NCBI GenBank assembly: GCA_900764925.1
Contig: CAAFPW010000002.1
Location: forward strand, 1-64,000
Origin: Fusobacteriaceae bacterium
Lineage (GTDB): Bacteria > Fusobacteriota > Fusobacteriia > Fusobacteriales > Fusobacteriaceae
Direction: 5' to 3'
Length of the DNA: 64,000 nt
Numbering within the stretch: the stretch's first letter is position 1; each line of letters opens with the position of its first letter. The position numbers and the translations under genes were made by a program. Under the pieces are notes generated by a model. That model was given only the letters and a program-made list of their open reading frames with translations, did not search any database and was not told the DNA's origin. Below, piece by piece: positions 7,464 to 16,953 of this stretch.

Positions 7464-8531
7464 CTATATCCATTTTTTCTTTTTGAAGTAAGCTAACATT
7501 GCCAAAACCAATAAAAACATAACTCCCAAAACTATGAAGTATCCATTTCTACTCCTCAATTCTGGCATATATTCAAAGTTCATTCCGTACAGACTAGCTA
7601 AGAAACTCAAAGGCATGAATATTGTAGAGATAATTGCAAGAATTTGCATAATCTCATTCATTCCATTACTAATAGTAGAGTGATAAAGTTGAATTAACTC
7701 TGTAACTCTACCATTTAAGATATCCAATGTATCATGTACAATTATTCCATGGTCTGATAGGTCAGTTAAGTATATCTTCATATCCTCATTTAGATATTCA
7801 GCCACACTATTGGTCTGCAATCTAGTGATTAACTCTCTAATTGGTCCAATAGTTCTCTTTAATGTTGTAACTTTTTGCTTAAGTGTTATGATAGCTTGAA
7901 GGTCATCTCTATCAGAATCATTGATTACTTTAGATTCCAATCTATCTATCTCCATCTCTACCTCATCCAATATCATAAAATAGTTATCCACTATTGTATC
8001 CAATATAGTATAAGTTAGATATCCAACACTTCTCTTTCTCATTCTAGAATTAGGAGCCTCTATTCTCGCCCTAATTGAATCAAAAACATCTCCAGGAGTT
8101 TCCTGAAAAGTTAAGAGATAATCCTCTCCAACTATAAAAGAAACTTGCTCATAGGTGATATCTTTAGAGATCAGATTTAATTTTAACATCTTCATAACTA
8201 TAAATAGATACTCATCCCTCTCCTCAACTTTAGCTCTTTGAGTACTATTTACTAAGTCTTCCATAACCAAGTTATCCAAATTAAATAGTTTTCCTACCTC
8301 TTTTACCAGAGGAATATTATGAATCCCATCTATATTTATCCAAGTAATTCCTTTAAAATCTTTTTTTAATTCATTTAAATCACTATTTTCATCAAATAGC
8401 TCTCTTTTTATAACGCTGTCATTATAGGCTAGAATATCTATATTAATCTTATGTTGTGGGTTTTCCCCAGTATAAATTATACTCCCTGGAGGTAGTCCTA
8501 CTTTTTTCTTTCTATTTGATGAATCGTTCAT
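7464..8531 (-). CDS. corA: CorA-family divalent cation (Mg2+/Co2+) channel
   Basis: The 355-residue protein has the CorA layout: a large cytoplasmic N-terminal domain, a long stalk helix, and two C-terminal membrane helices. The pore signature YGMNFEYMPEL (GMN near residue 311) ends the first helix, and the short periplasmic loop leads to the second helix, followed by the basic tail KKKKW. It forms a pentameric inner-membrane channel for magnesium. It is the last gene of the polA operon, 16 bases after the methyltransferase. A second Mg2+ transporter of the unrelated MgtE class is encoded at 45.6-47.0 kb. Confidence 0.95.
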   Translation of the reverse strand: MNDSSNRKKKVGLPPGSIIYTGENPQHKINIDILAYNDSVIKRELFDENSDLNELKKDFKGITWINIDGIHNIPLVKEVGKLFNLDNLVMEDLVNSTQRAKVEERDEYLFIVMKMLKLNLISKDITYEQVSFIVGEDYLLTFQETPGDVFDSIRARIEAPNSRMRKRSVGYLTYTILDTIVDNYFMILDEVEMEIDRLESKVINDSDRDDLQAIITLKQKVTTLKRTIGPIRELITRLQTNSVAEYLNEDMKIYLTDLSDHGIIVHDTLDILNGRVTELIQLYHSTISNGMNEIMQILAIISTIFMPLSFLASLYGMNFEYMPELRSRNGYFIVLGVMFLLVLAMLAYFKKKKWI

Positions 8532-8547
8532 CTCTAATTCACCTCAC

Positions 8548-10071
8548 TTAACTTTTAAATATATTTATAAAATAATCATCTATCTGCTTCTGAATAGCTT
8601 CACTATAATTTTCTATCTGCTTTTTGACAAGATTTTCTATATACTCTATCTCCTCTTTTTTATCTGGATAGTATATTGGCGTCTCCTTCAATGGTGTAGA
8701 ATAAAATTCATAGTTCTTTCCCTTGGTTTTTCCATTGTATTTAAACCATTGAAGAAAGCTTGAAGAGTTCATATACCCTAAAATATAGAATATATTTATC
8801 TCCTCTCTTCTGGTAGTTATAAAATATATATCTGCACTACCATAAAATTCCCCCTCATCATAGGAGAATTGATTAGTTTTACATCTTTGGCGAACTAAAA
8901 TCTTGGGCTTTAAAAATATCTCTCTATCTCTTGCCCACTGTAATTGCCACCACTCTATCTGTTTTTTTATTACCTCTCTTCTGGTAGAAAGTTCTTCATA
9001 ATACTCATCTAAATAATCTTTCAATTCACTATCTAGCTGAGTATTTTTATCTAGATAGAGAATCCAAAAACTATTTCTATTGTTACTGTATTTTCCAATA
9101 TCCTTATTTTTATAAAAGGGTTTTAAGTACCCTTTAAATCTATCTTGATATTCATCAAATACAAAAGCTTTATCACACCCAGAAACTATTCCCTGATTTA
9201 TATTTACTAAATCTTCTAATCTATAGTTTGAAACTTCTAGTACCCTTTTATTATACTCCCTTGTCTCTCTATCTGCCAAGACTATTTTTAAATTCTCATC
9301 ATATATATTCCTATTGGAAATAGAAAAAAGCTTTTCCGGAGTATCTATCCTTATATTTTTTTTCTCCTGTAATTTCTTCTCCCAACTAAAAATAATGTTG
9401 TGCTGCCCCTTAGCTTTTGAAAAAAGTGAATTATCATAAAATATTATCTCTCTAAAACTTCCATTCTCTTTCAATGCAGTTCTCAATTTTTTTCCACTAT
9501 CTGCTTTAAGCCAATAGTTAGTGGTCAAATATACAAAAACTCCATCTGTTTCCAAAAGCTCCACAGCTTTCTCTATAAAAAAGTAAAAATAATCCATCTT
9601 AGCTTCATAGTATTTTTTTCCAAAAGATGTATATTTAATTTTTTGAAATACCTCTCTATTATTTTTCTCCCCTAAATATGGAGGATTTCCTAAAATAAGA
9701 TTAAATTTTTCTTCAACTAGAAGTGCATTTTCTACGGCTATATTTATCTCTCCATCTAAAGAATAGTATCTCAAAAGTTCCTTCATCTTCAATCTAGTTA
9801 ATTTCACTGCTTCTGGATTTATATCATAACCCTTTATCCAATTTGGATTATAGCTATACTTCCCTGTTAGTTTTTTAGAGAGAATTATCAACTCCTCTAA
9901 AGCTGGAAGTAAGAGATTTCCATTTCCACAAGAGAGATCACAAACTCTTATACTATCTAAGTTTTCCTTAGTTTTACCTCTTTCAAAATAAAGAGCTATC
10001 CCTTTTTTTGCTATATCCTTTGCTATATCATTAGGAGTGTACACCTTATAATTATATTTTTTCTCCTCCAT
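8548..10071 (-). CDS. Solitary N6-adenine DNA methyltransferase (TaqI/Eco57I-like)
   Basis: The 507-residue protein has the gamma-class adenine methyltransferase order. AdoMet motif I is CDLSCGNGN (44-52), the acidic motif II is D83 in GYDINPEAV, and catalytic motif IV is NPPY (129-132). The C-terminal part from about residue 290 (NINQGIVSGCDKAFVF, ending in FYSTPLKETPIYYPDK) resembles the TaqI-type specificity domain. No nuclease motif is seen, and its length is about half that of a type IIG fusion enzyme. No restriction gene is next to it. Its ATG overlaps the murJ stop codon by one base (TAATG), which points to co-translation within a housekeeping operon. It is therefore probably an orphan epigenetic methyltransferase. 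Its target sequence is unknown. Confidence 0.85.
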   Translation of the reverse strand: MEEKKYNYKVYTPNDIAKDIAKKGIALYFERGKTKENLDSIRVCDLSCGNGNLLLPALEELIILSKKLTGKYSYNPNWIKGYDINPEAVKLTRLKMKELLRYYSLDGEINIAVENALLVEEKFNLILGNPPYLGEKNNREVFQKIKYTSFGKKYYEAKMDYFYFFIEKAVELLETDGVFVYLTTNYWLKADSGKKLRTALKENGSFREIIFYDNSLFSKAKGQHNIIFSWEKKLQEKKNIRIDTPEKLFSISNRNIYDENLKIVLADRETREYNKRVLEVSNYRLEDLVNINQGIVSGCDKAFVFDEYQDRFKGYLKPFYKNKDIGKYSNNRNSFWILYLDKNTQLDSELKDYLDEYYEELSTRREVIKKQIEWWQLQWARDREIFLKPKILVRQRCKTNQFSYDEGEFYGSADIYFITTRREEINIFYILGYMNSSSFLQWFKYNGKTKGKNYEFYSTPLKETPIYYPDKKEEIEYIENLVKKQIENYSEAIQKQIDDYFINIFKS

Positions 10072-11531
10072 TAAAACACTTCCATCCTATTTTTTAATAG
10101 ACTCTTTGCCCAAAAAATCATATATACAAGTGAAAATATTGAAAGTTTCAATATTGTATTATCAATTTTAAAACTAGCAAGTAGAGATATACAAGTAACA
10201 GCAGCTACTTTTATAAAAAATATATAAAACTTTCTTAAGCTAAAATTTATATATTTTTTTCTAAATACTACAAGAAGTAATAAGAAATTTACCCCTGAAG
10301 CTATTGAAGTAGAAAGTGCAAGTCCTCTATACTCCATAATATTTATCAATAGGAAATTTAAAACTATATTTACTACTATTGAGATAATAGAAAATTTTAC
10401 TGGATGTTTACTATCCTTTGCACTATAAAAAGCTCTAGTCATCAGATATATACCTGTGTAGAAATAGAGTCCTAAAGAGTAGTATATCAATGCTTGAGAA
10501 GTTACTCTTACAGCTTCCTCTCCAAACTCTCCATAGGATAGTGTCAATCTAATTACCTCTGGAGCATAAAATGTAAGTACAGCTGTTGATGGAATTATTA
10601 AAAATAGCAATATATTCAATCCTTTAATTATATTGTCGGTAGCTTCTTCTAAATTATTTTTTGACATAGCCTTAGATAGAGCTGGAAATATAACTGTAGA
10701 AATAGATACTCCAAAAACTCCCACAGGAAGTAGATACAATCTAGTAGCATTTTCTAAAGCTGAAACTCCTCCCTCAGCTAAATATGAAGCAAACATCTGA
10801 TCCACTATGGTATTTACCTGTCTAGCTACTATCCCAACTAACATTGGACAAATCATTATAAAGATTCTTTTTAAATATGGATCCTGCCAATCAATCTTAA
10901 AGGAGTAACCTCTCACAATCTTAAAGAAAGCTGGTAATACAACTAAAAATTGAAAAACTCCACCTATTACAACTCCATAAGCTAGAGCATCTATACCATA
11001 GATTTTTCCAAAATAAACAGAAGCCAAAATTATTGCTAAGTTAAAAAATATAGATGTAGAAGCTGGTACAGCAAACTGTTTAAAATTATTCAGGATTGCA
11101 CAGATCATTCCTGATAAACTTATAAATACAAAATATACAGACATTATTTTCAAAAGTCTTGAAGCTATAATTTTAGTTTCATCTGGAAATCCACTAACTA
11201 TTCCTGCTATTATTTGATCTGAAAATATTATCATCAAAATAGTAATTATGGTACTAAATACAAAAAGAAGATTGAGTATGGAAAATATAAACTGTTTACT
11301 ATTTTCTTCTCCCTCTATCTCTACCCTTTCATTATAAAGTGGTATAAAAGAGCTTCCTAAAGCTCCCTCCCCCAAAAGCTGTCTAAAAAAATTACTTATT
11401 TTAAAGGCACTAAAAAATGCATCTGTCATTGCTGATGCACCAAAATAGTAGGCTATAATCCCTGCCCTCACAAGGCCCAATACCCTACTTACCATTGTAA
11501 TTATCATAACTAGAAGTCCACTTTTAAACAT
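10071..11531 (-). CDS. murJ: Lipid II flippase MurJ (MviN family)
   Basis: The 486-residue polytopic membrane protein would move lipid II across the inner membrane for peptidoglycan synthesis. The N-terminus, with SRVLGLVRAGIIAYYFG and ALGSSFIPLYNE near residue 60, is diagnostic of MviN/MurJ. The remainder is a run of about 14 hydrophobic segments, as expected for this MOP-superfamily exporter. AAGGAG precedes the ATG. It lies 20 bases after scpA, and its stop overlaps the start of the methyltransferase gene. Confidence 0.95.
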   Translation of the reverse strand: MFKSGLLVMIITMVSRVLGLVRAGIIAYYFGASAMTDAFFSAFKISNFFRQLLGEGALGSSFIPLYNERVEIEGEENSKQFIFSILNLLFVFSTIITILMIIFSDQIIAGIVSGFPDETKIIASRLLKIMSVYFVFISLSGMICAILNNFKQFAVPASTSIFFNLAIILASVYFGKIYGIDALAYGVVIGGVFQFLVVLPAFFKIVRGYSFKIDWQDPYLKRIFIMICPMLVGIVARQVNTIVDQMFASYLAEGGVSALENATRLYLLPVGVFGVSISTVIFPALSKAMSKNNLEEATDNIIKGLNILLFLIIPSTAVLTFYAPEVIRLTLSYGEFGEEAVRVTSQALIYYSLGLYFYTGIYLMTRAFYSAKDSKHPVKFSIISIVVNIVLNFLLINIMEYRGLALSTSIASGVNFLLLLVVFRKKYINFSLRKFYIFFIKVAAVTCISLLASFKIDNTILKLSIFSLVYMIFWAKSLLKNRMEVF

Positions 11532-11551
11532 AAAAACTCCTTAATAAAATT

Positions 11552-12229
11552 TTATCTTTTTATCCTTGTTACCATTTCCCCTTCAATCAAAATCATTCCC
11601 TCTTTATATAACTCCAACAGAGCTAAAAATATATAGACTAGGTGCATTCTTCCCTCAGCTTCAGAAAATATCGAATCAAAGGTTCTATTTTGAGAATAAA
11701 GTTTGAGATACAATCTATCCATCTCATCTTTAAGAGTATATTTTTTTTCTAATTCTAACTCCATATACTCACTCTCATTTTTCTCTACATACCTTTTATA
11801 TGCTAAATATAGGTCACTTGCTTGAAGTTTAGAGAGATCATACTCCTTAGGAGTTTTTTTAATAATCTTTCTACTCTCACCTCTGGTGTAAGAGATGTTA
11901 TATTCATTCTCCATCTCTCCAATTTTTACAGCTATCTCTTTAAAAATCTTGTAATCTTCCAATCTTCTCTTAAGCTCTTTTTCCTTGTTCTCCTCCTCAT
12001 TTAGAGATAGGAGAGTTGATGCTTTTATCTCCAAAAGCTCCGATGCTGTAACTAAAAATTCCACCTTGATGTGTAAGTTTTCCTCTTGAGCATTTTTTAA
12101 CACTCCCAAATACTCGTCAATTATTTGAGAGATTTTTATCTCTGATATCTTTAATTTTTTTTTCTCTATAAGGTGTAAAAGCAGGTCTAGGGGTCCTTCA
12201 AAATTATCTATTTTCAATACTATATCCAT
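11552..12229 (-). CDS. scpA: Segregation and condensation protein A
   Basis: The 225-residue kleisin bridges the heads of the SMC dimer in the bacterial condensin complex. The N-terminus FEGPLDLLLHLIEKKKLKI is the ScpA signature that binds the SMC neck. The middle is charged and helical, and the C-terminal winged helix ends in IEGEMVTRIKR. The gene overlaps ribF by 26 bases, so the two are probably co-translated. Only a weak AGGG lies upstream of the ATG, consistent with coupling. The partner smc is at 49.6-53.2 kb. ScpB is not encoded in this window. Confidence 0.94.
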   Translation of the reverse strand: MDIVLKIDNFEGPLDLLLHLIEKKKLKISEIKISQIIDEYLGVLKNAQEENLHIKVEFLVTASELLEIKASTLLSLNEEENKEKELKRRLEDYKIFKEIAVKIGEMENEYNISYTRGESRKIIKKTPKEYDLSKLQASDLYLAYKRYVEKNESEYMELELEKKYTLKDEMDRLYLKLYSQNRTFDSIFSEAEGRMHLVYIFLALLELYKEGMILIEGEMVTRIKR

Positions 12230-13166
12230 CTCTGTTCCCTATCACTTCACGCCAAGTTCTTACATCATTAGCTATTACACTTTTTAACTCATCTATGGAA
12301 TCAAACTTTCTTTCCTCTCTCATATATTGAAGAAGCTCAACAGTTACAATCTTACCATATATGAACTCATCAAAATCCAGTATATTGACCTCTACACTCT
12401 TCTCTCCCGGTTTCAGAGTAGGATTTACACCTATATTTACCACACCATCACGGAAAAAATCCTCTCCCTCTACCTTTACTCTTACTCCATAGATTCCATT
12501 TCTAGGATATAATCTATTCATAATCTTTATATTAGCTGTTGGAAATCCCAATTGTCTTGCTAACTTTCTTCCATGAACTACCTCTCCAATTATCACAAAG
12601 TTATGTCCCAGATACTTATTTACCAAGGCTATATCCTCATTCTCTACCTCTTTTCTAATGAAAGTGGAACTGATAAGTTTGTTGTCTAAATATACAGCTG
12701 GAATCTCATTGACAGCTATTCCTCTAGCCTCTCCTAATCTTATTAAGTCCTTTGCCTTACATTTTCCTCCCACACCAAATGAGAAGTTAAATCCTACAAA
12801 AAGTTCTTTACTTCCAACTTTATTTTGTAGAATATCTACAAACTCCTCTCCTGTTAAGTTTGCAAAGCTTTGAGAAAACTCTTGTAAAATCACACAATCC
12901 ACTCCCAACTGTTCTAAAAGATATAGTTTTTCCTCAATTGTGTTGATATTTCTAGGAGCTTTCTCCCTGTTTATAAGTTCCATAGGGTGACTTGAAAATG
13001 TAAATACAACTGATTGTCCCCCATTTTTTTTGGCAGTTTCCACAGCTTTTTTTATAAGTTGTTGATGTCCATAGTGTACCCCATCAAAAGTCCCTATGGC
13101 CACATAACTATTTGCTAAACACTCATTAAAATCTATTATATCCTCTATTATTTTCATTCTGCTCAT
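12204..13166 (-). CDS. ribF: Bifunctional riboflavin kinase / FAD synthetase
   Basis: The 320-residue cytoplasmic enzyme phosphorylates riboflavin to FMN and adenylates FMN to FAD. The N-terminal nucleotidyltransferase domain has GTFDGVHYGH (25-34), and an SSTFIR block sits near residue 165. The C-terminal flavokinase domain has the GFPTAN motif near residue 206 and VNIGVNPT near 243. Length (about 310) is normal. It starts 2 bases after whiA behind GAGGAA. The 3' end overlaps scpA. No FMN riboswitch is expected inside the operon and none is seen. Confidence 0.96.
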   Translation of the reverse strand: MSRMKIIEDIIDFNECLANSYVAIGTFDGVHYGHQQLIKKAVETAKKNGGQSVVFTFSSHPMELINREKAPRNINTIEEKLYLLEQLGVDCVILQEFSQSFANLTGEEFVDILQNKVGSKELFVGFNFSFGVGGKCKAKDLIRLGEARGIAVNEIPAVYLDNKLISSTFIRKEVENEDIALVNKYLGHNFVIIGEVVHGRKLARQLGFPTANIKIMNRLYPRNGIYGVRVKVEGEDFFRDGVVNIGVNPTLKPGEKSVEVNILDFDEFIYGKIVTVELLQYMREERKFDSIDELKSVIANDVRTWREVIGNRDGYSIENR

Positions 13167-13168
13167 AC

Positions 13169-14071
13169 TTATTCCTCAATTTCTTCTTTTATAAGATTGT
13201 TGTAAATCTCCTCTATTCTTCTAAATCTATTTCTTACCCCAGATTTTGAAATTCCTATAATTTCAGCAATCTCTTGAAGTGAACTCTCTGGATTTTTCAA
13301 TCTCACATAAGCTATCTCTTCAAGCACAGGACTTAGAGAGTTAAGCCCCATCTCTTTATCTATATGTTTTATCATCTTTATCTGATTATTTCCTGTGTTG
13401 AGAGTTTTTGTCTCATTGGCTACTTCCCAATTCATCTCTCTTATAGTTTTATTTTTTAAATCCTTTATCATTGTAGTCTCTTCATACTTAAAAAAGGATT
13501 GAATACTTCCTATCATTACCATTATATCCATTATATCCTCAGAGTTTCTGAGATATACCAAGGGTTTATTTCTCTTCATCGTCTTAAAAACCTTTTTACT
13601 CTTAGCAAAAAGTATGTTATAAAACTTATCCGCTGTCTCTTCGTCATCCATAAAGAAATCTAAAGCATACTCTTTTTGTGGATCCTTTATATATCCACAA
13701 GATAAAAATATCCCCCTTATAAATCCCTTCAATATCTCTTCACTAGCTAAAATAAGATTTTCATCAAAGCTCTTTATCTGTTCAAGAAAATCTCTGTACC
13801 CCTTCTGTTTTGGAATAAGTATAATATATACATTGTGTTCTCCTAATCTCTTTGAGATTGAGTATTTTATCTCTATCTTTAAATTAGTTACCTCTTTTAT
13901 AAAATTATACACCCTTTTAGCTAAAGATATATTTTCTAATCTCAACTCTACTCTATCTTCATAAAAAGCATTTTTACTGAAAAGAATAGCTGAAAGTTCA
14001 GCTCTCTTTTCAATATTTGTAACCATCTCATTACTTAAAATTTCCTGTTTTACATTATAGGTATAAGACAT
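13169..14071 (-). CDS. whiA: DNA-binding protein WhiA
   Basis: The 300-residue protein has the WhiA architecture: an N-terminal LAGLIDADG-like homing-endonuclease fold lacking nuclease activity, and a C-terminal helix-turn-helix. The HTH is visible in LQEIAEIIGISKSGVRNR near residue 265. The family controls sporulation in actinobacteria and affects division and chromosome segregation in Bacillus. Its neighbours here are polA and ribF rather than the usual rapZ and yvcK. Finding it in a bacterium with LPS genes is notable but fits Fusobacteria. Confidence 0.92.
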   Translation of the reverse strand: MSYTYNVKQEILSNEMVTNIEKRAELSAILFSKNAFYEDRVELRLENISLAKRVYNFIKEVTNLKIEIKYSISKRLGEHNVYIILIPKQKGYRDFLEQIKSFDENLILASEEILKGFIRGIFLSCGYIKDPQKEYALDFFMDDEETADKFYNILFAKSKKVFKTMKRNKPLVYLRNSEDIMDIMVMIGSIQSFFKYEETTMIKDLKNKTIREMNWEVANETKTLNTGNNQIKMIKHIDKEMGLNSLSPVLEEIAYVRLKNPESSLQEIAEIIGISKSGVRNRFRRIEEIYNNLIKEEIEE

Positions 14072-14087
14072 CTCCCCTCCTATATAG

Positions 14088-16805
14088 TTATTTTGTTTCT
14101 GCCCAATTCACTCCAATATTGGTATTGATCTCCAATGGAACATCCTCAAACTTCACACTATTTCTCATTATATTTTCAATCTCTTCTCTATAAAGCTCTA
14201 CCTTGTCTCTCTTTATCTCAAAAATAAGTTCGTCATGTACTTGTAAAAGTAACTCCACTCCCTCTTTATCTTTCAAATATCTATATAACTCTATCATCAC
14301 TTTTTTTATAATCTCTGCAGCTGTTCCTTGAATTACACTATTCACAGCCATTCTTTCAGCTTGGCTTTTAATATTTTTATTTTTTGAGTTTATTCCATCT
14401 ATGAGTCTTCTTCTTCCAAAGAATGTCTCTGTATACCCATTCTTCTCTGTAAACTCAACTATCTCCTTTTCAAATCCCTTAACCTTAGGGTATTGATTAA
14501 AATATCTATCTATATACTCAGCTGCCTCTTTCTGATTTATTCCTAATTCTTTAGCAAGTCCAAAGGCTGTCTTTCCATAAATTATACTAAAGTTTATAGT
14601 TTTAGCTATGATTCTTTGCTCTCTTGAAACCTCTTCAGCATCTGAAAGTTCAAATATCTTTCTAGCTGTAAGGCTATGTAAGTCCATATTGTTTTTATAA
14701 GCTGCTCTCAGATTTTCATCTCCAGAGAGTTGAGCCAATACTCTAAGCTCTATTTGAGAGTAATCTATTCCCATCAAAACACTATCTCTATCAGCGATAA
14801 ATCCCTGTCTGATCTTTATTCCCTCATCTGTTTTTACAGGGATATTTTGTAAGTTTGGATCAGAAGATGAAAGTCTTCCAGTAGTAGTCCCAATCTGATT
14901 AAAGGTTGTGTGCACTCTATCATTCTCATCTCTAAGTTTTGGTATAGCATCCACATAGGTATTTTTTAATTTTGCAAGTTTTCTATATTCCAATATATGT
15001 TTAGCTATCTCTGCCCCATCAGCTTTTAATTTTTCTAACACTTCCTCATCTGTTGAAAGTCCTGTCTTAGTTTTCTTCACTGGTGGTAGATTAAGTTTAA
15101 AGAAAAGTACCTCTGCTAACTGTTTTGGAGAGTTGATATTAAACTCCTCTCCAGCATCAGAGTAGATATTTTTTTGTAACTCCTCTATTGAACTTGCCAA
15201 CTCCTTCTCATATTTAGAAAAATACTCTGGATCTATTTTTATTCCCTTTCTCTCCATAGATGATAAAATCTCTATAAGTGGCATCTCTATATCTTTCAAC
15301 ACTTTTGTGAGATTTCTATCCTCTAGCTCCTCTTTGATTATATCATAGCACTCTAAAATTCCCACTGTTCTCTGACATAGATATTTTCCATACTCCTCAG
15401 AAGATAGATTTTCTGGTTTCTCTTTTCCAAACTTGTCAGCATAACTCTCTAGCTCCACAGCTGTTAAACTCTCAATTGGAAGCTCTACATTCTCTTTAGT
15501 CTGAGAACTGATTAAGTGGTAAGCTATCATTAAATCTAACTCACAATTCTTTACTTTCAAACCTCTATTCAGAAGATTTTTTAGGTTGTAAGTGATAATA
15601 CTTCCCTTGTATCCATCAAAAAACTCCTGTATCTCATCACAACTTACATCACAGCTTTCCACAATAGGAGTTGGATCAAATAGAGATATGTTACCACCTA
15701 TCTTACTTTCACATTTTTTTATAAATGGGAAGTAGTAATCTCTATCATATGAACTAAAGGCTATTCCACACTCACTATAATACACACCTAAAAGTTTTAC
15801 ATCTTTCATTGTACTTTGAAACTCTTTCAGGCTCTTTGCTCCCTCTAAAAGTGTGAAACATCTCTCTGTACTTGTTCTTTTACTTACCTCTTTTGAACTC
15901 TCTACAACTTCTACTCCATTTTCAAGTCCCATTTTTTTAATTAAAGCTTTAAATTCTAAAACTTTAAAAAGCTCTAAAAGTTTTTTGTTATCCATATTGT
16001 AACTTAAATCTTCAGCTTTAAAATTCAAAGGAACATCTTGACAGATTATAGCTAACTCTCTACTCATAAAAGCTATCTCTCTATCCTCTTTTAAATTTGT
16101 AATAAGGGCTTTTCCCACTCCAGATATCTCTGTCAAAGAGTCAATATTCTCATATATTCCCTCTAGGTTTCCATATTTTTCTAACATTGGAATAGCCTTT
16201 TTAGGACCTATCTTTCTCACTCCCGGAATACCATCACTAGAATCCCCAATTAGTCCAAACAAATCTGGAATCATCTTAGAAGGAACACCTAGATACTCTA
16301 TTACATCCTCATCTGTCCTTATTATTTTAAATTTATCTCCACCCTCTCCTTTTCCAAGTAGAGCTATATTGATATTTTCATCTAAAATTTGAGCTAAGTC
16401 CTTATCCCCAGTGATGACATACACCTCTACCCCTTGAGAAGAGAGATTTTTAGCAAGGGTTCCCAATACATCATCAGCTTCATACCCCTCTATCTTAAAT
16501 CTATTTATATTATAACAATCTAAAAGCTCCTCTATTCTTGGAATTTGTGCTATTAAATCCTCTGGTGCTGATTCCCTCTGAGCTTTATATTCACTATATA
16601 TCTCACTTCTTTTTAGTGAAGCTCTCTTCACATCAAAAGCAGCTCCTATATAATCGGGAGCAAATTCTTTTATTATACTCATTAAAGTATTTACAAATCC
16701 ATATACAGCTCCTGTTGGCTCTGTCTTTGTTCTAAAATTCATATTTGCAAAATACGCTCTATACATTATTGCACTTACATCTAAAAGTACAGCTCTTTTC
16801 TTCAT
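14088..16805 (-). CDS. polA: DNA polymerase I
   Basis: The 905-residue polymerase works in Okazaki fragment maturation and repair. The N-terminal 5'-3' exonuclease domain has EADDVLG near residue 103, TGDKDLAQ near 128 and GLIGDSSDGIPGV near 181. The polymerase domain has motif A DYSQIELR near 680, motif B with KTINFSIIYG near 733 and motif C QVHDE near 854. The middle domain lacks the DxE motif of a working 3'-5' proofreading site: the corresponding strand reads LLGVYYSE. Proofreading is therefore probably lost. The frame opens 24 bases earlier, but GGGAGG lies just before the ATG at 16805 (MKKRAVLLD), which I take as the start. It is first in the seven-gene leftward operon. Confidence 0.96.
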   Translation of the reverse strand: MKKRAVLLDVSAIMYRAYFANMNFRTKTEPTGAVYGFVNTLMSIIKEFAPDYIGAAFDVKRASLKRSEIYSEYKAQRESAPEDLIAQIPRIEELLDCYNINRFKIEGYEADDVLGTLAKNLSSQGVEVYVITGDKDLAQILDENINIALLGKGEGGDKFKIIRTDEDVIEYLGVPSKMIPDLFGLIGDSSDGIPGVRKIGPKKAIPMLEKYGNLEGIYENIDSLTEISGVGKALITNLKEDREIAFMSRELAIICQDVPLNFKAEDLSYNMDNKKLLELFKVLEFKALIKKMGLENGVEVVESSKEVSKRTSTERCFTLLEGAKSLKEFQSTMKDVKLLGVYYSECGIAFSSYDRDYYFPFIKKCESKIGGNISLFDPTPIVESCDVSCDEIQEFFDGYKGSIITYNLKNLLNRGLKVKNCELDLMIAYHLISSQTKENVELPIESLTAVELESYADKFGKEKPENLSSEEYGKYLCQRTVGILECYDIIKEELEDRNLTKVLKDIEMPLIEILSSMERKGIKIDPEYFSKYEKELASSIEELQKNIYSDAGEEFNINSPKQLAEVLFFKLNLPPVKKTKTGLSTDEEVLEKLKADGAEIAKHILEYRKLAKLKNTYVDAIPKLRDENDRVHTTFNQIGTTTGRLSSSDPNLQNIPVKTDEGIKIRQGFIADRDSVLMGIDYSQIELRVLAQLSGDENLRAAYKNNMDLHSLTARKIFELSDAEEVSREQRIIAKTINFSIIYGKTAFGLAKELGINQKEAAEYIDRYFNQYPKVKGFEKEIVEFTEKNGYTETFFGRRRLIDGINSKNKNIKSQAERMAVNSVIQGTAAEIIKKVMIELYRYLKDKEGVELLLQVHDELIFEIKRDKVELYREEIENIMRNSVKFEDVPLEINTNIGVNWAETK

Positions 16806-16840
16806 AAATTTCCTCCCTACACTATTCATTTTACTGTATT

Positions 16841-16849
16841 ATTATATCA
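16841..16849 (-). promoter_or_regulatory. Extended -10 promoter of the polA operon
   Basis: The minus strand carries TGATATAAT, an extended -10 element (TGn plus TATAAT at 16841-16846), 36 bases before the polA ATG. No good -35 is present at 17 bases, which is usual for extended -10 promoters. Confidence 0.6.
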
Positions 16850-16890
16850 TAAATACTATTATTTTGCTCTAATATTTTTACCAAAATAGT

Positions 16891-16919
16891 GTGACTTAAT
16901 TTGAATTTTATGTTATAAT
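16891..16919 (+). promoter_or_regulatory. Promoter of ssb
   Basis: GTGACT (16891-16896) and TATAAT (16914-16919) are 17 bases apart, and TGT directly precedes the -10 as an extended element. This predicts a start near 16926 and a leader of about 28 bases. It is back to back with the polA promoter. Confidence 0.75.
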
Positions 16920-16953
16920 TGGTTAAAGGCAAAATTAATGGGAGGTAAAGAGT

